Shown one piece after another: positions 46,677 to 57,395 of a stretch of DNA of 64,000 nt. Positions within the stretch are counted from its first letter, which is position 1. Every line of letters starts with the position of its first letter. The notes beneath the pieces were generated by a model that was not told the DNA's origin, did no database searches, and saw only the letters and a list, made by a program, of their open reading frames with translations. The stretch is from contig OZ020594.1 of the NCBI GenBank assembly GCA_963971535.1, positions 119,687,702 through 119,751,701 of the forward strand. The letters are read 5' to 3'. The stretch comes from Notolepis coatsorum (taxonomy: Eukaryota > Chordata > Actinopteri > Aulopiformes > Paralepididae). The translations under genes were made by a program, and so were the position numbers.

Positions 46677-47909
46677 GTGCTAAACTCCCCAGAGGAAATG
46701 GCTCCAACGTCAGATGTCGCAGAAATGCGAACGGAACTGAAGACCATCGAGATACTAGTAATGGATCTTCTCAAGCGTCAAACGGAGCTCATGTCCAGGC
46801 TGGCTAGCATGGAACAAGCGGACGCAGGATGCACCAGTAGTCCCTCCTGGGCGACAGTGGTGAGGGGCCGAAGGAAGCTCTCCCTTCCTCTATATGATCC
46901 CGTTGATTCACCTCAACTATCAAACCGATTCAATCCTCTTTGTAATGATCCCAGCCTCCTAGGCTCTCCCTCGTTTCCGTCTCCTGCTGCTAGTACTGTA
47001 GCTTTGCTCAAAGACTATCCGATGCTAGCTACTAGCCTAGCTACTAGCCAGGCTCCAAGCGAAGCTGCCAGGACGGCGGCCCTCTCCAGCTCACGACTCA
47101 ACCATGGAAATATAGCTGCAACCCGGAGCAGAAAGCACTCTGCCCTGTTTGCTCTCGCATCGCCAAATTCCCCAGACTCACGCGATGGGTCCGACTCCCC
47201 AAAGTTTAAACGTCCTCGTCTGCGGTGCTCTGCAGCCCATGCCAGTACGATCATTCAAACGGCGAGTGTTATCGATAGAAATGCCGCTGTGGACGAGCCC
47301 CTCCACACGGCGCTGCTGCCCGACCAACCGTCTAACTCCGCCAGCAATGCAGACGCTACTCCTGCGGCTTTTCACCATAGAAACCTGGCCATCTACGACG
47401 GGGAATGCATCCATGAACAGCCAGAGATCCTACTCATCGGAGATTACATCACCAGGTTTTTGCAAATACCACACGGCATTACATATTGTTTTTCCGGTTT
47501 AAAAGTTACTGACTTACTTGAGTGTACTCCCGAAATCATCGACAGATATCCGTCCGCCCACACCGTTATCATTCATATCGGAGCAAATGACGTAATGGCT
47601 AGACAATCCGCTAAACTCCAATCTGACTTTGAATCACTAATACTCACTATTGAAAGCCTGGGTAAAATATGCATTGTGTCTGGCCCCATTCCATCCATAG
47701 GTCGTGGATCTGAGCGATTTAGCCGTCTGTTCTGGTTGCACAAATGGCTACAGACCTACTGTACTACTATAGGACTTTACTATATAAATAACTTTGATCT
47801 GCTCTGGTCCAGGAAAGACCATTACAGACCCGATGGCATCCATCCAAACATATCAGGGGTAAATGTGCTAATACATAACGTCATACAAAGTGTAGCATCA
47901 CTGGCCTGA
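46677..47909 (+). CDS. L2-B ORF1 with SGNH-esterase-like domain
   Basis: The 410-residue frame starts MLNSPEEMAPTSDVAEMRTE; a second ATG (MAPTSD, 46698) is an alternative start. An N-terminal coiled coil (about residues 10-45, TELKTIEILVMDLLKRQTEL) is followed by a Ser/Pro-rich middle and a C-terminal SGNH/GDSL-like domain (about 250-400). Block I reads LLIGDYIT where a GDS serine is expected, block III is IHIGANDV and block V RPDGIHPN. Such esterase ORF1 proteins are known in CR1/L2-group LINEs and bind RNA or membranes. The frame is fully open, but the nucleophile serine is Tyr (47445-47447), so the enzyme would be inactive. Confidence 0.85.
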   Translation: MLNSPEEMAPTSDVAEMRTELKTIEILVMDLLKRQTELMSRLASMEQADAGCTSSPSWATVVRGRRKLSLPLYDPVDSPQLSNRFNPLCNDPSLLGSPSFPSPAASTVALLKDYPMLATSLATSQAPSEAARTAALSSSRLNHGNIAATRSRKHSALFALASPNSPDSRDGSDSPKFKRPRLRCSAAHASTIIQTASVIDRNAAVDEPLHTALLPDQPSNSASNADATPAAFHHRNLAIYDGECIHEQPEILLIGDYITRFLQIPHGITYCFSGLKVTDLLECTPEIIDRYPSAHTVIIHIGANDVMARQSAKLQSDFESLILTIESLGKICIVSGPIPSIGRGSERFSRLFWLHKWLQTYCTTIGLYYINNFDLLWSRKDHYRPDGIHPNISGVNVLIHNVIQSVASLA

Positions 47910-48060
47910 CAACCAACCATATCTAGCTCTGTAGACTATATACAGAAGCAGCCTAAGCTACAAAGAAACACGTTGAGTGTCATCCCGATTCTGATCACCA
48001 AAAGACCAAACAATTACTCATTATCACGTCCCATATGTAAATCGAACCTTATCAATATCA

Positions 48061-50883
48061 GTGTTCAACCACAGACTCTCACGCCCCACTACAGAACCCG
48101 TACAGCTAAAACTAGCACTGTTCAACGTTAGAGCGCTGAAACAAAAATCATTTCTGATAAATGAACTCATAGTAAAACATGGTGTACATTGTATGTTTTT
48201 AGTAGAGACATGGCTAGACAACATCACTGGTGTAGCAACACTGATTGAGACCTGCCCTTCCAATTTTAAATTCTATCAATCAAACAGACAGAGTGGGAGG
48301 GGAGGCAGAATAGCAGCAATCATCTCCACTCAATTTGTGTGCAGTGATATTGACCTGGGAACATTTTTATCATTTGAATACCTTGCTATTGTATTGAAAA
48401 CAGAAATGCCAGTAGTATGTGTGACATTGTATCGACCACCAAGGTACTCGCCACTCTTCATACAGGAATTTTCAGAACTCATATCGATCTGCATTACCAG
48501 GTATGATAGAATCATTCTAAATGGAGATCTAAACATTCATATCAACAAAAAGGATGACCCCAGGGGTTGTGAGTTTCTGACAGTTTTGGACTGATGCAAC
48601 ATGTTCACGAGGCCACCCACCAACATGGCAACACTCTGGACCTACTAATAACAACAGGGCTAAACATTGAGAATGTATCAGTAAAACAAATTCCAATTTC
48701 TGACCATTATTGTGTGTTCTATGGTACAAGCCTAATATTACATAAGACCAGAAGCGAATTCCTAGTTCACAGAAGGCTTCTGGACGCTAGAGCTGAAGCA
48801 AAATTCTCTAGTATGATGAAATCATATGACCAATGCAGTGAATCCTCCTTAAATCAGAAAGTGCAAAACTTCCACAGCACCTTGTCAACAGTGTTAGATA
48901 CTGTTGCCCCTCTGAAGGTTAAAAAGGTAAAAACTGATAGAATCTCTCCATGGTTAAATAAAACCAATGTTAAAGATAACAAGAGAAAATGTAGGATAGC
49001 CGAGCGAAAATGGAGGAAATTCAAACTCACAGCTCACTTTAATTTATACAAAGACGCCATGGGCGCATACAATAAGGCAATACAACTTGCGAGAAAGGAA
49101 TATTTTTCCAAAATGATCTCAGAAAATATGGGTAACTCCAGGGTACTTTTTTCCACCATTGACCGGCTGATTAACATACCACCCCCCCCATATACCGCAG
49201 CAATCAGCCACAAAATGTGAAGAGTTCGCAGTTTTCTTTAATAAAAAAATATCATTGATTAGAGCAAGCATTACCTCTGATATAGATCTGGCTGTGAGTG
49301 AAAACCCACCTGAGATAACTATGGGGGAATTCACATGTATTACATTACCTGACCTCTGTAAGATTGTCTCTGAGTGTAATTCCGCCACCTCCTGCCTCGA
49401 TCATATACCAACAGCATTTCTCAAGCGGGTGTTCGATAGTGTCTCAAATCATGTCCTCGAAATCATAAATATGTCGCTTCAAACAGGCACTTTTCCAGAT
49501 GCATTTAAAACGGCTGTAGTAAAACCACTACTAAAGAAAACAAACTCAGATGTAAACGAACTAAAAAGCTATAGGCCAATATCGAACCTTCCATTTATCA
49601 GCAAGATATTAGAAAAGATAGTCTCAGTACAAATAAACTCCTTTCTCAAAGATAATAACATCATGGAGGAATTACAATCAGGTTTCAGAACAAATCACAG
49701 CACTGAAACTGCCCTTACTAAAATAGTTAGCGACCTCAGGCTAAACTCCGATGCTGGCAAAGTCTCAATTCTTGTCCTATTGGACCTTAGTGCAGCGTTC
49801 GATACGATTGACCATAATATCTTGATCAGTCGTCTTGAAAGACTGGTTGGCTTTTCCGATCATGTACTAAATTGGCTCATAACATACATTAAGGGGAGAA
49901 GGTTCTATGTTAAGCTTGGAGACAATGTATCCGAGAAACATGACAGCAGCTTTGGAGTTGCACAAGGAAGCTGCCTTGGTCCATTACTCTTCTCACTATA
50001 TATGCTGCCCCTCGGGGACATCATTCGAGACCACAATGTATGCTTCCATAGTTATGCTGCTGATACACAACTATATATCTCCGCAGAACCAAATAACACT
50101 ACAGCCATACAGTCCATTACAAATTGTCTGTTAGCAATAAACAAGTGGATGAACAATAACTTCCTAAAATTAAACGAAAGCAAGACCGAAATCCTATTGA
50201 TCGGCCCAAAAGCGAAAAGGGAAGTGCTGTGTGAAAACCTGGGGAGTCTGTCATCCTATGTAAAGACTGAGGTTACAAGCCTAGGTGTCATCTTGGACTC
50301 AGACCTGACCTTTAAGTCTCATATAAATAAGGCCATGAAAACGTCATTCTTCCACCTAAGAAACATAGCGAAAGTAAGACCTTTCGTAAATAAAAAGGAT
50401 GCAGAGACACTTATTCATGCTTTAGTATCAAGTCGGCTTGACTATTGTAATGCACTGTTCACTGGTCTTCCCAAAGCAACCATTGGGAAGCTTCAGCTTA
50501 TCCAAAACTCTGCAGCTCGATTACTAACTCATACAAGGAGAAGAGAACATATCACTCCAGTCCTAGCCACTCTGCACTGGCTTCCAATAACTCATAGAAT
50601 TGATTTTAAGGTCCTTTTCCTAACATATAAAGCTCTTAATGAGCAAGGCCCAAAATACATAGCAAATTCCCTAGTTAGTTATCTGCCCTCAAGAACGCTA
50701 CGGTCATCCACTACAGGTTTACTAGACACGCCCAGAAACCAAAAGAGGATAGGAAGTATGGCATTTGCCAACTATGCCCCAAAACTATGGAACACACTAC
50801 CAACACACATCAGAAACGCCAGCTCCATACACATTTTTAAAGGAAAATTAAAAACGTACCTATACAGTCTAGCTTACAAATAG
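48061..50883 (+). pseudogene. L2-B ORF2: APE endonuclease and reverse transcriptase
   Basis: The endonuclease starts LALFNVRALKQKSFLINELI (48109 on), has VETWLD (catalytic Glu), TLYRPPRYSP, and ILNGDLNIHI. A frameshift at about 48590 joins FGLMQHVHEATHQHGNTLDL and then SDHYCVFY. A second shift at 49218 leads to the RT frame (49255-50883): LLDLSAAFDTIDHNILISRL, FGVAQGSCLGPLLFSLYMLP, SLGVILDSDLTF, LVSSRLDYCNALFTGLP, HWLPITHRIDFKVLFLTYKA and the standard C-terminus. The catalytic box reads YAAD (50053-50064) instead of YADD. Two frameshifts plus the lost aspartate make it non-functional. Confidence 0.92.
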
Positions 50884-50901
50884 TTATGGCTTGGAAAAAC
50901 C

Positions 50902-51230
50902 TGATGGATCCATGAGGCTAGGATAAGCCTTGTGGACCCAACTTTTTAGATGAAGGAACGGGTACATACGCACACAATACACGACCACTGATGGATCCGT
51001 AGGGCTTGGATAAGTCTTATGGACCCAACTCTTTAGATGAGGGAACGGGTACATACGCACACAATACGCGGCCACTGATGGATCCATGGGGCTTGGATAA
51101 GTCCTGTGGACCCAACTCTGACCACTGACCACATGAGGGAACGGGTACATACGCACACAATACACGGCCACTGATGGATCCATGGGACTTGGTTAAGTCC
51201 TGTGGACCCAACTCTGACCACTAATAAAAA
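50902..51230 (+). repeat. tandem repeat in L2-B 3' UTR
   Basis: Four units beginning GATGGATCC at 50903, 50990, 51077 and 51173 (87, 87 and 96 bp apart). Each carries GAACGGGTACATACGCACAC. The longer third unit has an inserted copy of GACCACTGA. Confidence 0.92.
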
Positions 51231-51670
51231 CGTAACTACACTAGCGTTATAAATAAGAGCTAACATTGCTACCTAATGTACAAGTGCATTGGTTTAGTGC
51301 ATTTCCTACTTCCGGTTGCTACTGAGCGGACATGTTTGTGCGGACCTGTTCTCCCAAACTGGTAAGCAAATGACTGTTTTCATGTTTTCATTTTTACGTT
51401 ATTTTCATTTTTACGTTATTATTGTTATTGTTATTATTTTTTTAAACATCGATCTTAACTGATCACTGTGACTTTATTGCTTTTATCGTTATATATGCCT
51501 ATGTTTGTGTACAGCACTTTGAGCTACATGACATGTATGAAAGGTGCTTTATAAATACTTACTTACTTACTTACTATTCTGCAATCTGTTAATTAATGTA
51601 AGCAATCAATCAATTGCGATCTTGCGCTCTTGCAATACTTGCGGTCAATAGAAAATAATACGCTCCCTGA

Positions 51671-52086
51671 ACTCACCCCCTCTCTCCTGAACTCACCCCC
51701 TCTCTCCTGAGCTCACCCCCTCTCTCCTGAACTCTCTCCTGAACTCACCCCCTCTCTCCTGAGCTCACCCCCCTCTCCTGAACTCACCCCTATCTCCTGA
51801 GCTCACCCCCTCTCTCCTGAACTCACCCCCTCTCTCCTGAACTCACCCCCTCTCTCCTGAACTCACCCCCTCTCTCCTGAGCTCACCCCCTATCTCCTGA
51901 GCTCACCCCCTCTCTCCTGAACTCACCCCCTCTCTCCTGAACTCACCCCCTCTCTCCTGAGCTCACCCCCTCTCTCCTGAACTCACCCCCTCTCTCCTGA
52001 ACTCACCCCTCTCTCCTGAACTCACCCCTCTCTCCTGAACTCACCCCTCTCTCCTGAACTCACCCCCTCTCTCCTGAGCTCACCCC
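51671..52086. repeat. 20-bp minisatellite
   Basis: About 20 units of ACTCACCCCCTCTCTCCTGA with A/G variation (AACTC versus GAGCTC) and occasional 1-2-bp or partial-unit deletions. Confidence 0.95.
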
Positions 52087-52089
52087 GAT

Positions 52090-52469
52090 TATTATATTAT
52101 TTATTATTTATTATTTATTTATTATTATTTATATTATACTGATTATTCTGGCAATGATTCGATGCACCATGAAATGTCTTCATTTGACCACGATTCGATA
52201 CATTTTCTATTAATTTTCTATCAGTTAATTCCCCCAAAAATGTTGAATACACAAATGTGGCTGGGGGAACTGATTCACTCAGCATGAATGGACTATAGGT
52301 AAATAAAAACAATACACACAAAAAACAAAACATAAACATATAAAAAAATATATATAAATTATTTCAATTAATTTCTATTATAATCGATTAACATATTCAA
52401 ATTGATGCATCGATTCTAACACATTAGAATCGATGCATTTCGATTAATCGATGCATCGTTACACCCCTA
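52090..52469. other. AT-rich stretch ending in a hAT-type terminus
   Basis: ATT-rich simple sequence, then GCATCGATTCTAAC...GATGCATCGTTACACCCCTAA. A matching left end TAGGGGTGTAACAATGCATC lies far upstream at 45217, but the flanks do not match as a TSD, so these may be two unrelated partial copies. Confidence 0.5.
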
Positions 52470-52504
52470 ATAATAACATTATTTCTCTCTCTCTGTCTAC
52501 ACAG

Positions 52505-52680
52505 GCACCGGTTATGAAGTGAAGCAAAGTACACTTAGATTACTACAAAGTGTCCAGAGAGATAGAAAGAGATGAAGAGGAGGAGGAGGTAACAGGAGCA
52601 CAAGACAGGCAGGACTTACGACCTTCACCTACAGACCAGGCTCACAAGACTCCAGCTAGCAGCAGCTACTGGGTTAAAAC
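52505..52680 (+). other. exon-like segment after a splice-acceptor sequence
   Basis: A pyrimidine tract (TTTCTCTCTCTCTGTCTACA) and CAG at 52502-52504 precede a purine-rich stretch that runs into the 40-bp minisatellite. All frames close quickly. It could be a remnant exon whose 3' part was amplified, but there is no protein match that I can name. Confidence 0.25.
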
Positions 52681-53070
52681 AGTCCCTCCAGCACCAGTCT
52701 CTCAGTTAGTTACAGACTGAGGCCCCTCCAGCACCAGTCTCTCAGTTAGTTACAGACTGAGGCCCCTCCAGCACCAGTCTCTCAGTTAGTTACAGACTGA
52801 GGCCCCTCCAGCACCAGTCTCTCAGTTAGTTACAGACTGAGGCCCCTCCAGCACCAGTCTCTCAGTTAGTTACAGACTGAGGCCCCTCCAGCACCAGTCT
52901 CTCAGTTAGTTACAGACTGAGGCCCCTCCAGCACCAGTCTCTCAGTTAGTTACAGACTGAGGCCCCTCCAGCACCAGTCTCTCAGTTAGTTACAGACTGA
53001 GGCCCCTCCAGCACCAGTCTCTCAGTTAGTTACAGACTGAGGCCCCTCCAGCACCAGTCTCTCAGTTAGT
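52681..53070. repeat. 40-bp minisatellite
   Basis: Nine units of 40 bp plus a 30-bp partial unit, with GCACCAGTCTCTCAGTTAGT in each. All full units after the first are identical; the first begins AGTCCCTCC rather than GGCCCCTCC. Near-perfect identity suggests recent expansion. Confidence 0.97.
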
Positions 53071-53126
53071 TGCTGTGCCTCAAGCAACAAGCCGCCACTA
53101 CCAAGCCAGCAACCATCAGCATCAGA

Positions 53127-53325
53127 AAGGTGTTTATTGTCAAGTAGTTTTCACATACAAGGAATTAGCTTTGGTCGTTTTTGGTGCGACACTAACGGAC
53201 AGACAATAACAGACGGATAATAAAATAAAAAGGTGGAGTAAAATAAAATGAATTATGTTATATTATTACTAAGTTAAGATAGAAGCACAATATAATATAA
53301 TTCTGAAATAAAAAATGTAAACCTG
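53127..53325. repeat. dispersed repeat, copy B
   Basis: Homologous to 13081-13247. Probably a LINE or SINE end (CAGAAAGGTGTTTATTGTCA start). Confidence 0.65.
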
Positions 53326-53818
53326 CGGGGGGAGTAGAAGGGTTTACAATTCATGAAAAAAGTGTCCAGGTCAGGAGAACAGTGTTGTAGGATCACTGTC
53401 ACATCGTTACACCAGCCACGGTTAAAAACAGGACCCCGGCCTGATTCTGACTATATCCTGCACCTACACTCCTTTACCATCACTTATGTTTTATGAAACT
53501 GGATAGTTCCTGGTAGGCTATGTTTTAAAATGTCTTACACCTTTTACAAGTGATGGTATAAAAAGCTGAAAAGATGCATATGTTTATTTTGAAAGATTCT
53601 GATAGAAAGTCATATTGTTGTCGCTAGCTTGACACAGGTCTTTGTTACGAAGCTTGCGTTACAATCTCTTGGAAGATTCAAGCACTTTGACAAAAATAAG
53701 TTTGGCAGATGTAGGCTATTGTCGGTACATTATGAACTATGACATGAAGGTATCTTTTTCTCTTAACCTGCTGTAATTTAGCCTTTAGTTTTTTGGCAAA
53801 TAATCCACTCTGTCCACC
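53326..53818. other. no gene recognised
   Basis: Low-repeat sequence of unclear origin. No frame or transposon end recognised. Confidence 0.45.
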
Positions 53819-53951
53819 ATGATGAATTTGTTTTGTGCATCTTTGTGTCGACGTCTAGAGAAAACCCTAATGGATTGTCCAGACGTCCACACGCTTCCCA
53901 TCACCCGTGGCAACAAGGATGGTCTGCTGGACATAGACGAGCTTGACAGAG
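53819..53951 (+). other. possible coding exon with EF-hand-like loop
   Basis: Frame MMNLFCASLCRRLEKTLMDC followed by a segment ending RGNKDGLLDIDELDR, then GGTGATC, a weak splice donor. RGNKDGLLDIDE fits the 12-residue EF-hand loop at positions 3, 5, 6, 8 and 12, but position 1 is Arg rather than Asp. It could be an exon scrap of a host gene or pseudogene. Low certainty. Confidence 0.25.
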
Positions 53952-54232
53952 GTGATCATTTTACCACTTCATTTACATTCTTTAAAGTAATTTTGTTCTT
54001 AATTTCTATCATTCCTAAACACCTCATGGATGTCAATCAATCTACATTTTATTACGGACTCAGGGTCCATATAAAATACAATACATAGAATAAATTACAC
54101 ATAAAAACATAGTTTAAAAGATAAGAAAAGAAAATACTGATTAATGTCTTACATAAAGATGACTGTCTCAGGGGCTAGATCCACAAAGAATGGATTGCAC
54201 GGTGCTAGTTGCACCTTTACTTACAATTAATT

Positions 54233-54362
54233 TTGAATTGAAAATGGGGGACCCTGATGTAAACAAGACGAAAGTCTTTCTCTGGTCTGCATCCCCTTAA
54301 CAATTGTGTGTATTGAGCCGCATTCTGCAATCTGTTAATAACATTTTCAATCAATCAATCTG
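54233..54362 (+). repeat. L2-A 3' UTR, last ~130 bp
   Basis: From GAATTGAAAATGGGGGACCC to the CAATCAATCAATC tail. The 45 bp before it (54187-54232) reappear inverted at 56980-57027 beside another L2-A tail. Confidence 0.85.
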
Positions 54363-54437
54363 CGCGGTGATATATAATATTCTCTGAACAATACATCTTC
54401 ACTACATCTGTACACATAGTAAACTAACTGAGAGAAC

Positions 54438-54885
54438 AGAGACATCTTCACTACATCTGTACACATAGTACTCACAACCAGTCACAAACTATTAGCCAAT
54501 CCTACACTGAGTCTGCACTTGTCTGGTGAACCCATACAACAGGTTGATATGGTTAAATTACTGGGAGTCATAATAGATAGTCAACTGACATGGGTAGAGC
54601 ACATTGACACAGTGGCTAAGAAAATGGGTAATGGCATTTATATGGCAAGAAAATGCCTTCCTTATGTTCCAGCACATATTCTAGGACAGGTCGTTAAGTC
54701 ATTAGTTTTAAGCCACCTGGACTACTGCTCACCTGTTTGGGCCTCTGCATCTGCACAGAGGAAACTACAAATGACCCAGAACAGAGCTGCCAGACTAGTC
54801 CTACATTGCCCCATAACAACAAACATAAACAGTATGCATAGGGAACTCTTATGGTTATTGGTAGATAAAAGGCTTGTCTTAAATA
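54438..54885 (+). pseudogene. LINE ORF2 RT C-terminal fragment (third family)
   Basis: Reads SLHLSGEPIQQVDMVKLLGV then TWVEHIDTVAKKM, SLVLSHLDYCSPVWASASAQ, KLQMTQNRAARLVLHC. This is the RT thumb/C-terminal region of an L2/CR1-like LINE, distinct from L2-A and L2-B. It is open upstream to ~54438 and cut at 54885 by a hAT end. Confidence 0.8.
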
Positions 54886-55955
54886 TAGAGATGTTCCGAT
54901 ACCATTTTTTCCTTCCCGATCCGATTCCGATACCTAAGCTTTGGGTATCGGCCGATACCGATACTGATCCGATACCAGTGCATACACTAAAGAAAATTAA
55001 AAAAATTAATATTATATCAATTATAAATTTTTTTTTACAGCTACAGATACTGTTTTATATATACTGTTTTTTTTGTAATAACTAGAAAGTAATGGTATTT
55101 AATCAACAACAGGTGATTGTATAGATTAGTATTATCATTAATTGACAACTATGCTCAATGAGGTTGAGGTTGTTGGGACATTGGTTCTGCACGGACGTTA
55201 TAAGTTGTTGCACTTGCTATCCACAGTATCCAGTCTGCTCCGGTTCACTTAGCTAGTAGCAGAGGCTCTGACTAGTAGTAACGTCTATGTTGTGATTTTT
55301 AATGCACAATGAATATTCAACATTATCTTTTGAGACTCCGCCTCAGACTCTTATCCTTAGGCACTAAAAGCTAAACATTGTCACCGGTATGGCTGTCCGC
55401 AACATGTCAGTAATTGCGTGCATGTGTGGGAGAGGTCGATCAGTGACGACACTTAGGTTAGCCAGTTAGCATGAGCTAGTTGGAAAGACAATGTAACGTT
55501 ACTGGTGAAAAAGTGATTTACCTTGGAATACTCCTTTGCCAACTTGCTGTACTTTGCTTGCAGGTCTGCAGCCATTATTGCTGGATTATGAATAGCTCCA
55601 ACTTTAGCCAAGGTAACGTTAAGCTAAAACTAGCTTTTCAGATAGCACTTCAGCTAATGCTAATAACACCAGCAAGCGAACACATCAGAGCTCCCGTCAC
55701 ACCGCTCTGTCAGGACGATGGCATTTAAGAAAGTATCTGCTGTTAAAATGACAAACAGCATTGACACTTTAATTCACGTCGATTAAAAACACGTTTGTTT
55801 TATAATGCTCACTCTCAGCAGGAGTATACCGCGTGTTGTTGATAAATTACGTCATCGGAGCATAGATTTTACGTGTACTCGCCGATACCGATACCAGCAT
55901 TTTAGGCTGTATCGGAGGCATTTCTGATACTGGTATCTGTATCGGAACAGCTCTA
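54886..55955. mobile_element. hAT element, inverted relative of 39993-44077
   Basis: Termini TAGAGATGTTCCGATACC and GGTATCTGTATCGGAACAGCTCTA. Interior matches 39.99-40.8 kb and 43.9-44.08 kb in reverse. The flanks (TTAAATA left, ATTTTCAATG right) are not a TSD, so at least one junction is rearranged. Confidence 0.8.
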
Positions 55956-55974
55956 ATTTTCAATGCATCATAAC

Positions 55975-56439
55975 TAGTGCTGTCAAACGATTAAAATATT
56001 TAACTCGATTAATCGCATGATTGTCCATAGTTAACTCGCGATTAATCGCAAATTAATCGCATTTTATTATTATTTAGTTTTTTACCTTAAACGGATCTTT
56101 TTCAAGTTCCAAGGTTTAATACTCTTATCAACATGCAAGTCAACAAATGCTTGCTTTATGCAGCCATTTAACACAAAAGGATAACCCCCATGCATTGCAA
56201 ATTTGCATCAAATTCAAAACAGAGTGATTCACAAAATAACTTAAAAGAAAATAATAATTTAAAACAATGAATAAAGTGTGCATGAAATAATAGGGGAAAG
56301 AAAACGTTAGGAACTTGTTACATTCACACACACAAGGGCTGATTAATCACACACCCCCCTCTCTCCCTCACACACACACTCTCCCAGCTCTCTTTCTCTC
56401 TTGCCCCTTCCTCATCTCTCTCACCCCCTCTCTCTATAT

Positions 56440-56520
<81 letters not shown>

Positions 56521-56741
56521 ACGCACACACGCACACACACACACACTTAAGAAACAAACATAGTATCAATGAGAGCATCAATAATACACCTGAGTGAAGT
56601 CTAGTAAAAAAAAAAAGTAATTTTTCTTTTTTTTCTTTAGTTAATCTTGAGTTAAAAAAAATAGTGGCATTAATAGAATCGGGAGTTAATACTCGTTAAA
56701 GGGGCCTAATCGTTAATATCGCGTTAACTTTGACAGCCTTA
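55975..56741. mobile_element. hAT MITE, TSD ATCATAAC, inverted relative of 21862-22679
   Basis: Termini TAGTGCTGTCAAA and TTTGACAGCCTTA, perfect TSD ATCATAAC (55967-55974, 56742-56749). Carries a CA tract (56442-56550) where its relative has GT. It lies in a - strand L2-A tail. Confidence 0.93.
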
Positions 56742-56749
56742 ATCATAAC

Positions 56750-57240
56750 ATATATGACATACATGACATACAGATAGACAGTACTGCTACATCTTGTTTA
56801 AGAAGCACAGTGAAGTTACCGGTTGTTATTTGATTGATTGATTGAACATTGTATTAACAGATTGCAGAATGGGTACAATACAGTACAGCTCAATACACAC
56901 AATTGTTAAGGGGATGCAGACCAGAGAAAGACTTTCGTCTTGTTTACATCAGGGTCCCCCATTTTCAATTCATAATTAATTGTAAGTAAAGGTGCAACTA
57001 GCACCGTGCAATCCATTCTTTGTGGATCAGGGTCCCCCATTTTCAATGCATCATAACATACATGACATACAAATAGACAGTACTGCTACATCTATACATT
57101 TATGACATACCAGATTTACAAATACAGTACTGTTTGTGATACAAGAAGAGTCTAAAAAAGAGAGTATATACATTTGACGAAGAAACTGTACATTGGAGGA
57201 GGTTGGTAGGTAGGAGATTGGTAGGTGGGGTGGAGGGGGG
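56750..57240 (-). repeat. L2-A 3' UTR copies, two pieces
   Basis: A piece at 56750-56791 belongs to the copy split by the MITE. A second, tail-first copy starts at 56829 (GATTGATTGATTGA) and runs to ~57240. The second copy is interrupted at 56977-57027 by a 50-bp unrelated block and a short repeat of its own sequence. Confidence 0.8.
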
Positions 57241-57313
57241 GGGGGGTATTTCGTATAACACAGTCCACTTGACCCCAGATCCTCAATGTAAATAAACCAT
57301 AATCACCCTACAA

Positions 57314-57395
57314 AAACAGTACTGTATTTGTAAATCTGGTATGTCATAAATGTATAGATGTAGCAGTACTGTCTATCTGTATGTCATGTATGTCT
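57314..57395 (+). repeat. L2-A 3' UTR scrap
   Basis: CAGTACTGTATTTGTAAATC to CTGTATGTCATGTATGTC; opposite orientation to the neighbouring copy. Confidence 0.75.

Larger units (their letters stand above)
46530..51572 (+). mobile_element. L2/CR1-group LINE (L2-B), near full length
   Basis: Order: short 5' UTR, ORF1 (46677-47909), ORF2 endonuclease and RT (48061-50883), 3' UTR with four tandem 87-96-bp units, a conserved GTACAGCACTTTGAGCTACA ... GGTGCTTTATAAATACTTAC end and an (ACTT)n tail, as in fish L2 elements. A ~38-bp sequence GATCTTAACTGATCACAGTG... is found at both the 5' end (46534) and near the 3' end (51451). Confidence 0.88.

Noticed and set aside
45217..52469. Single hAT from TAGGGGTGTAAC to GTTACACCCCTAA
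   Set aside because: Flanks do not form a TSD and the interval crosses other broken junctions; more likely two partial copies.
52681..53070. CRISPR-like regular repeats
   Set aside because: Units are contiguous with no unique spacers; it is a eukaryotic minisatellite. The same applies to 51671-52086.
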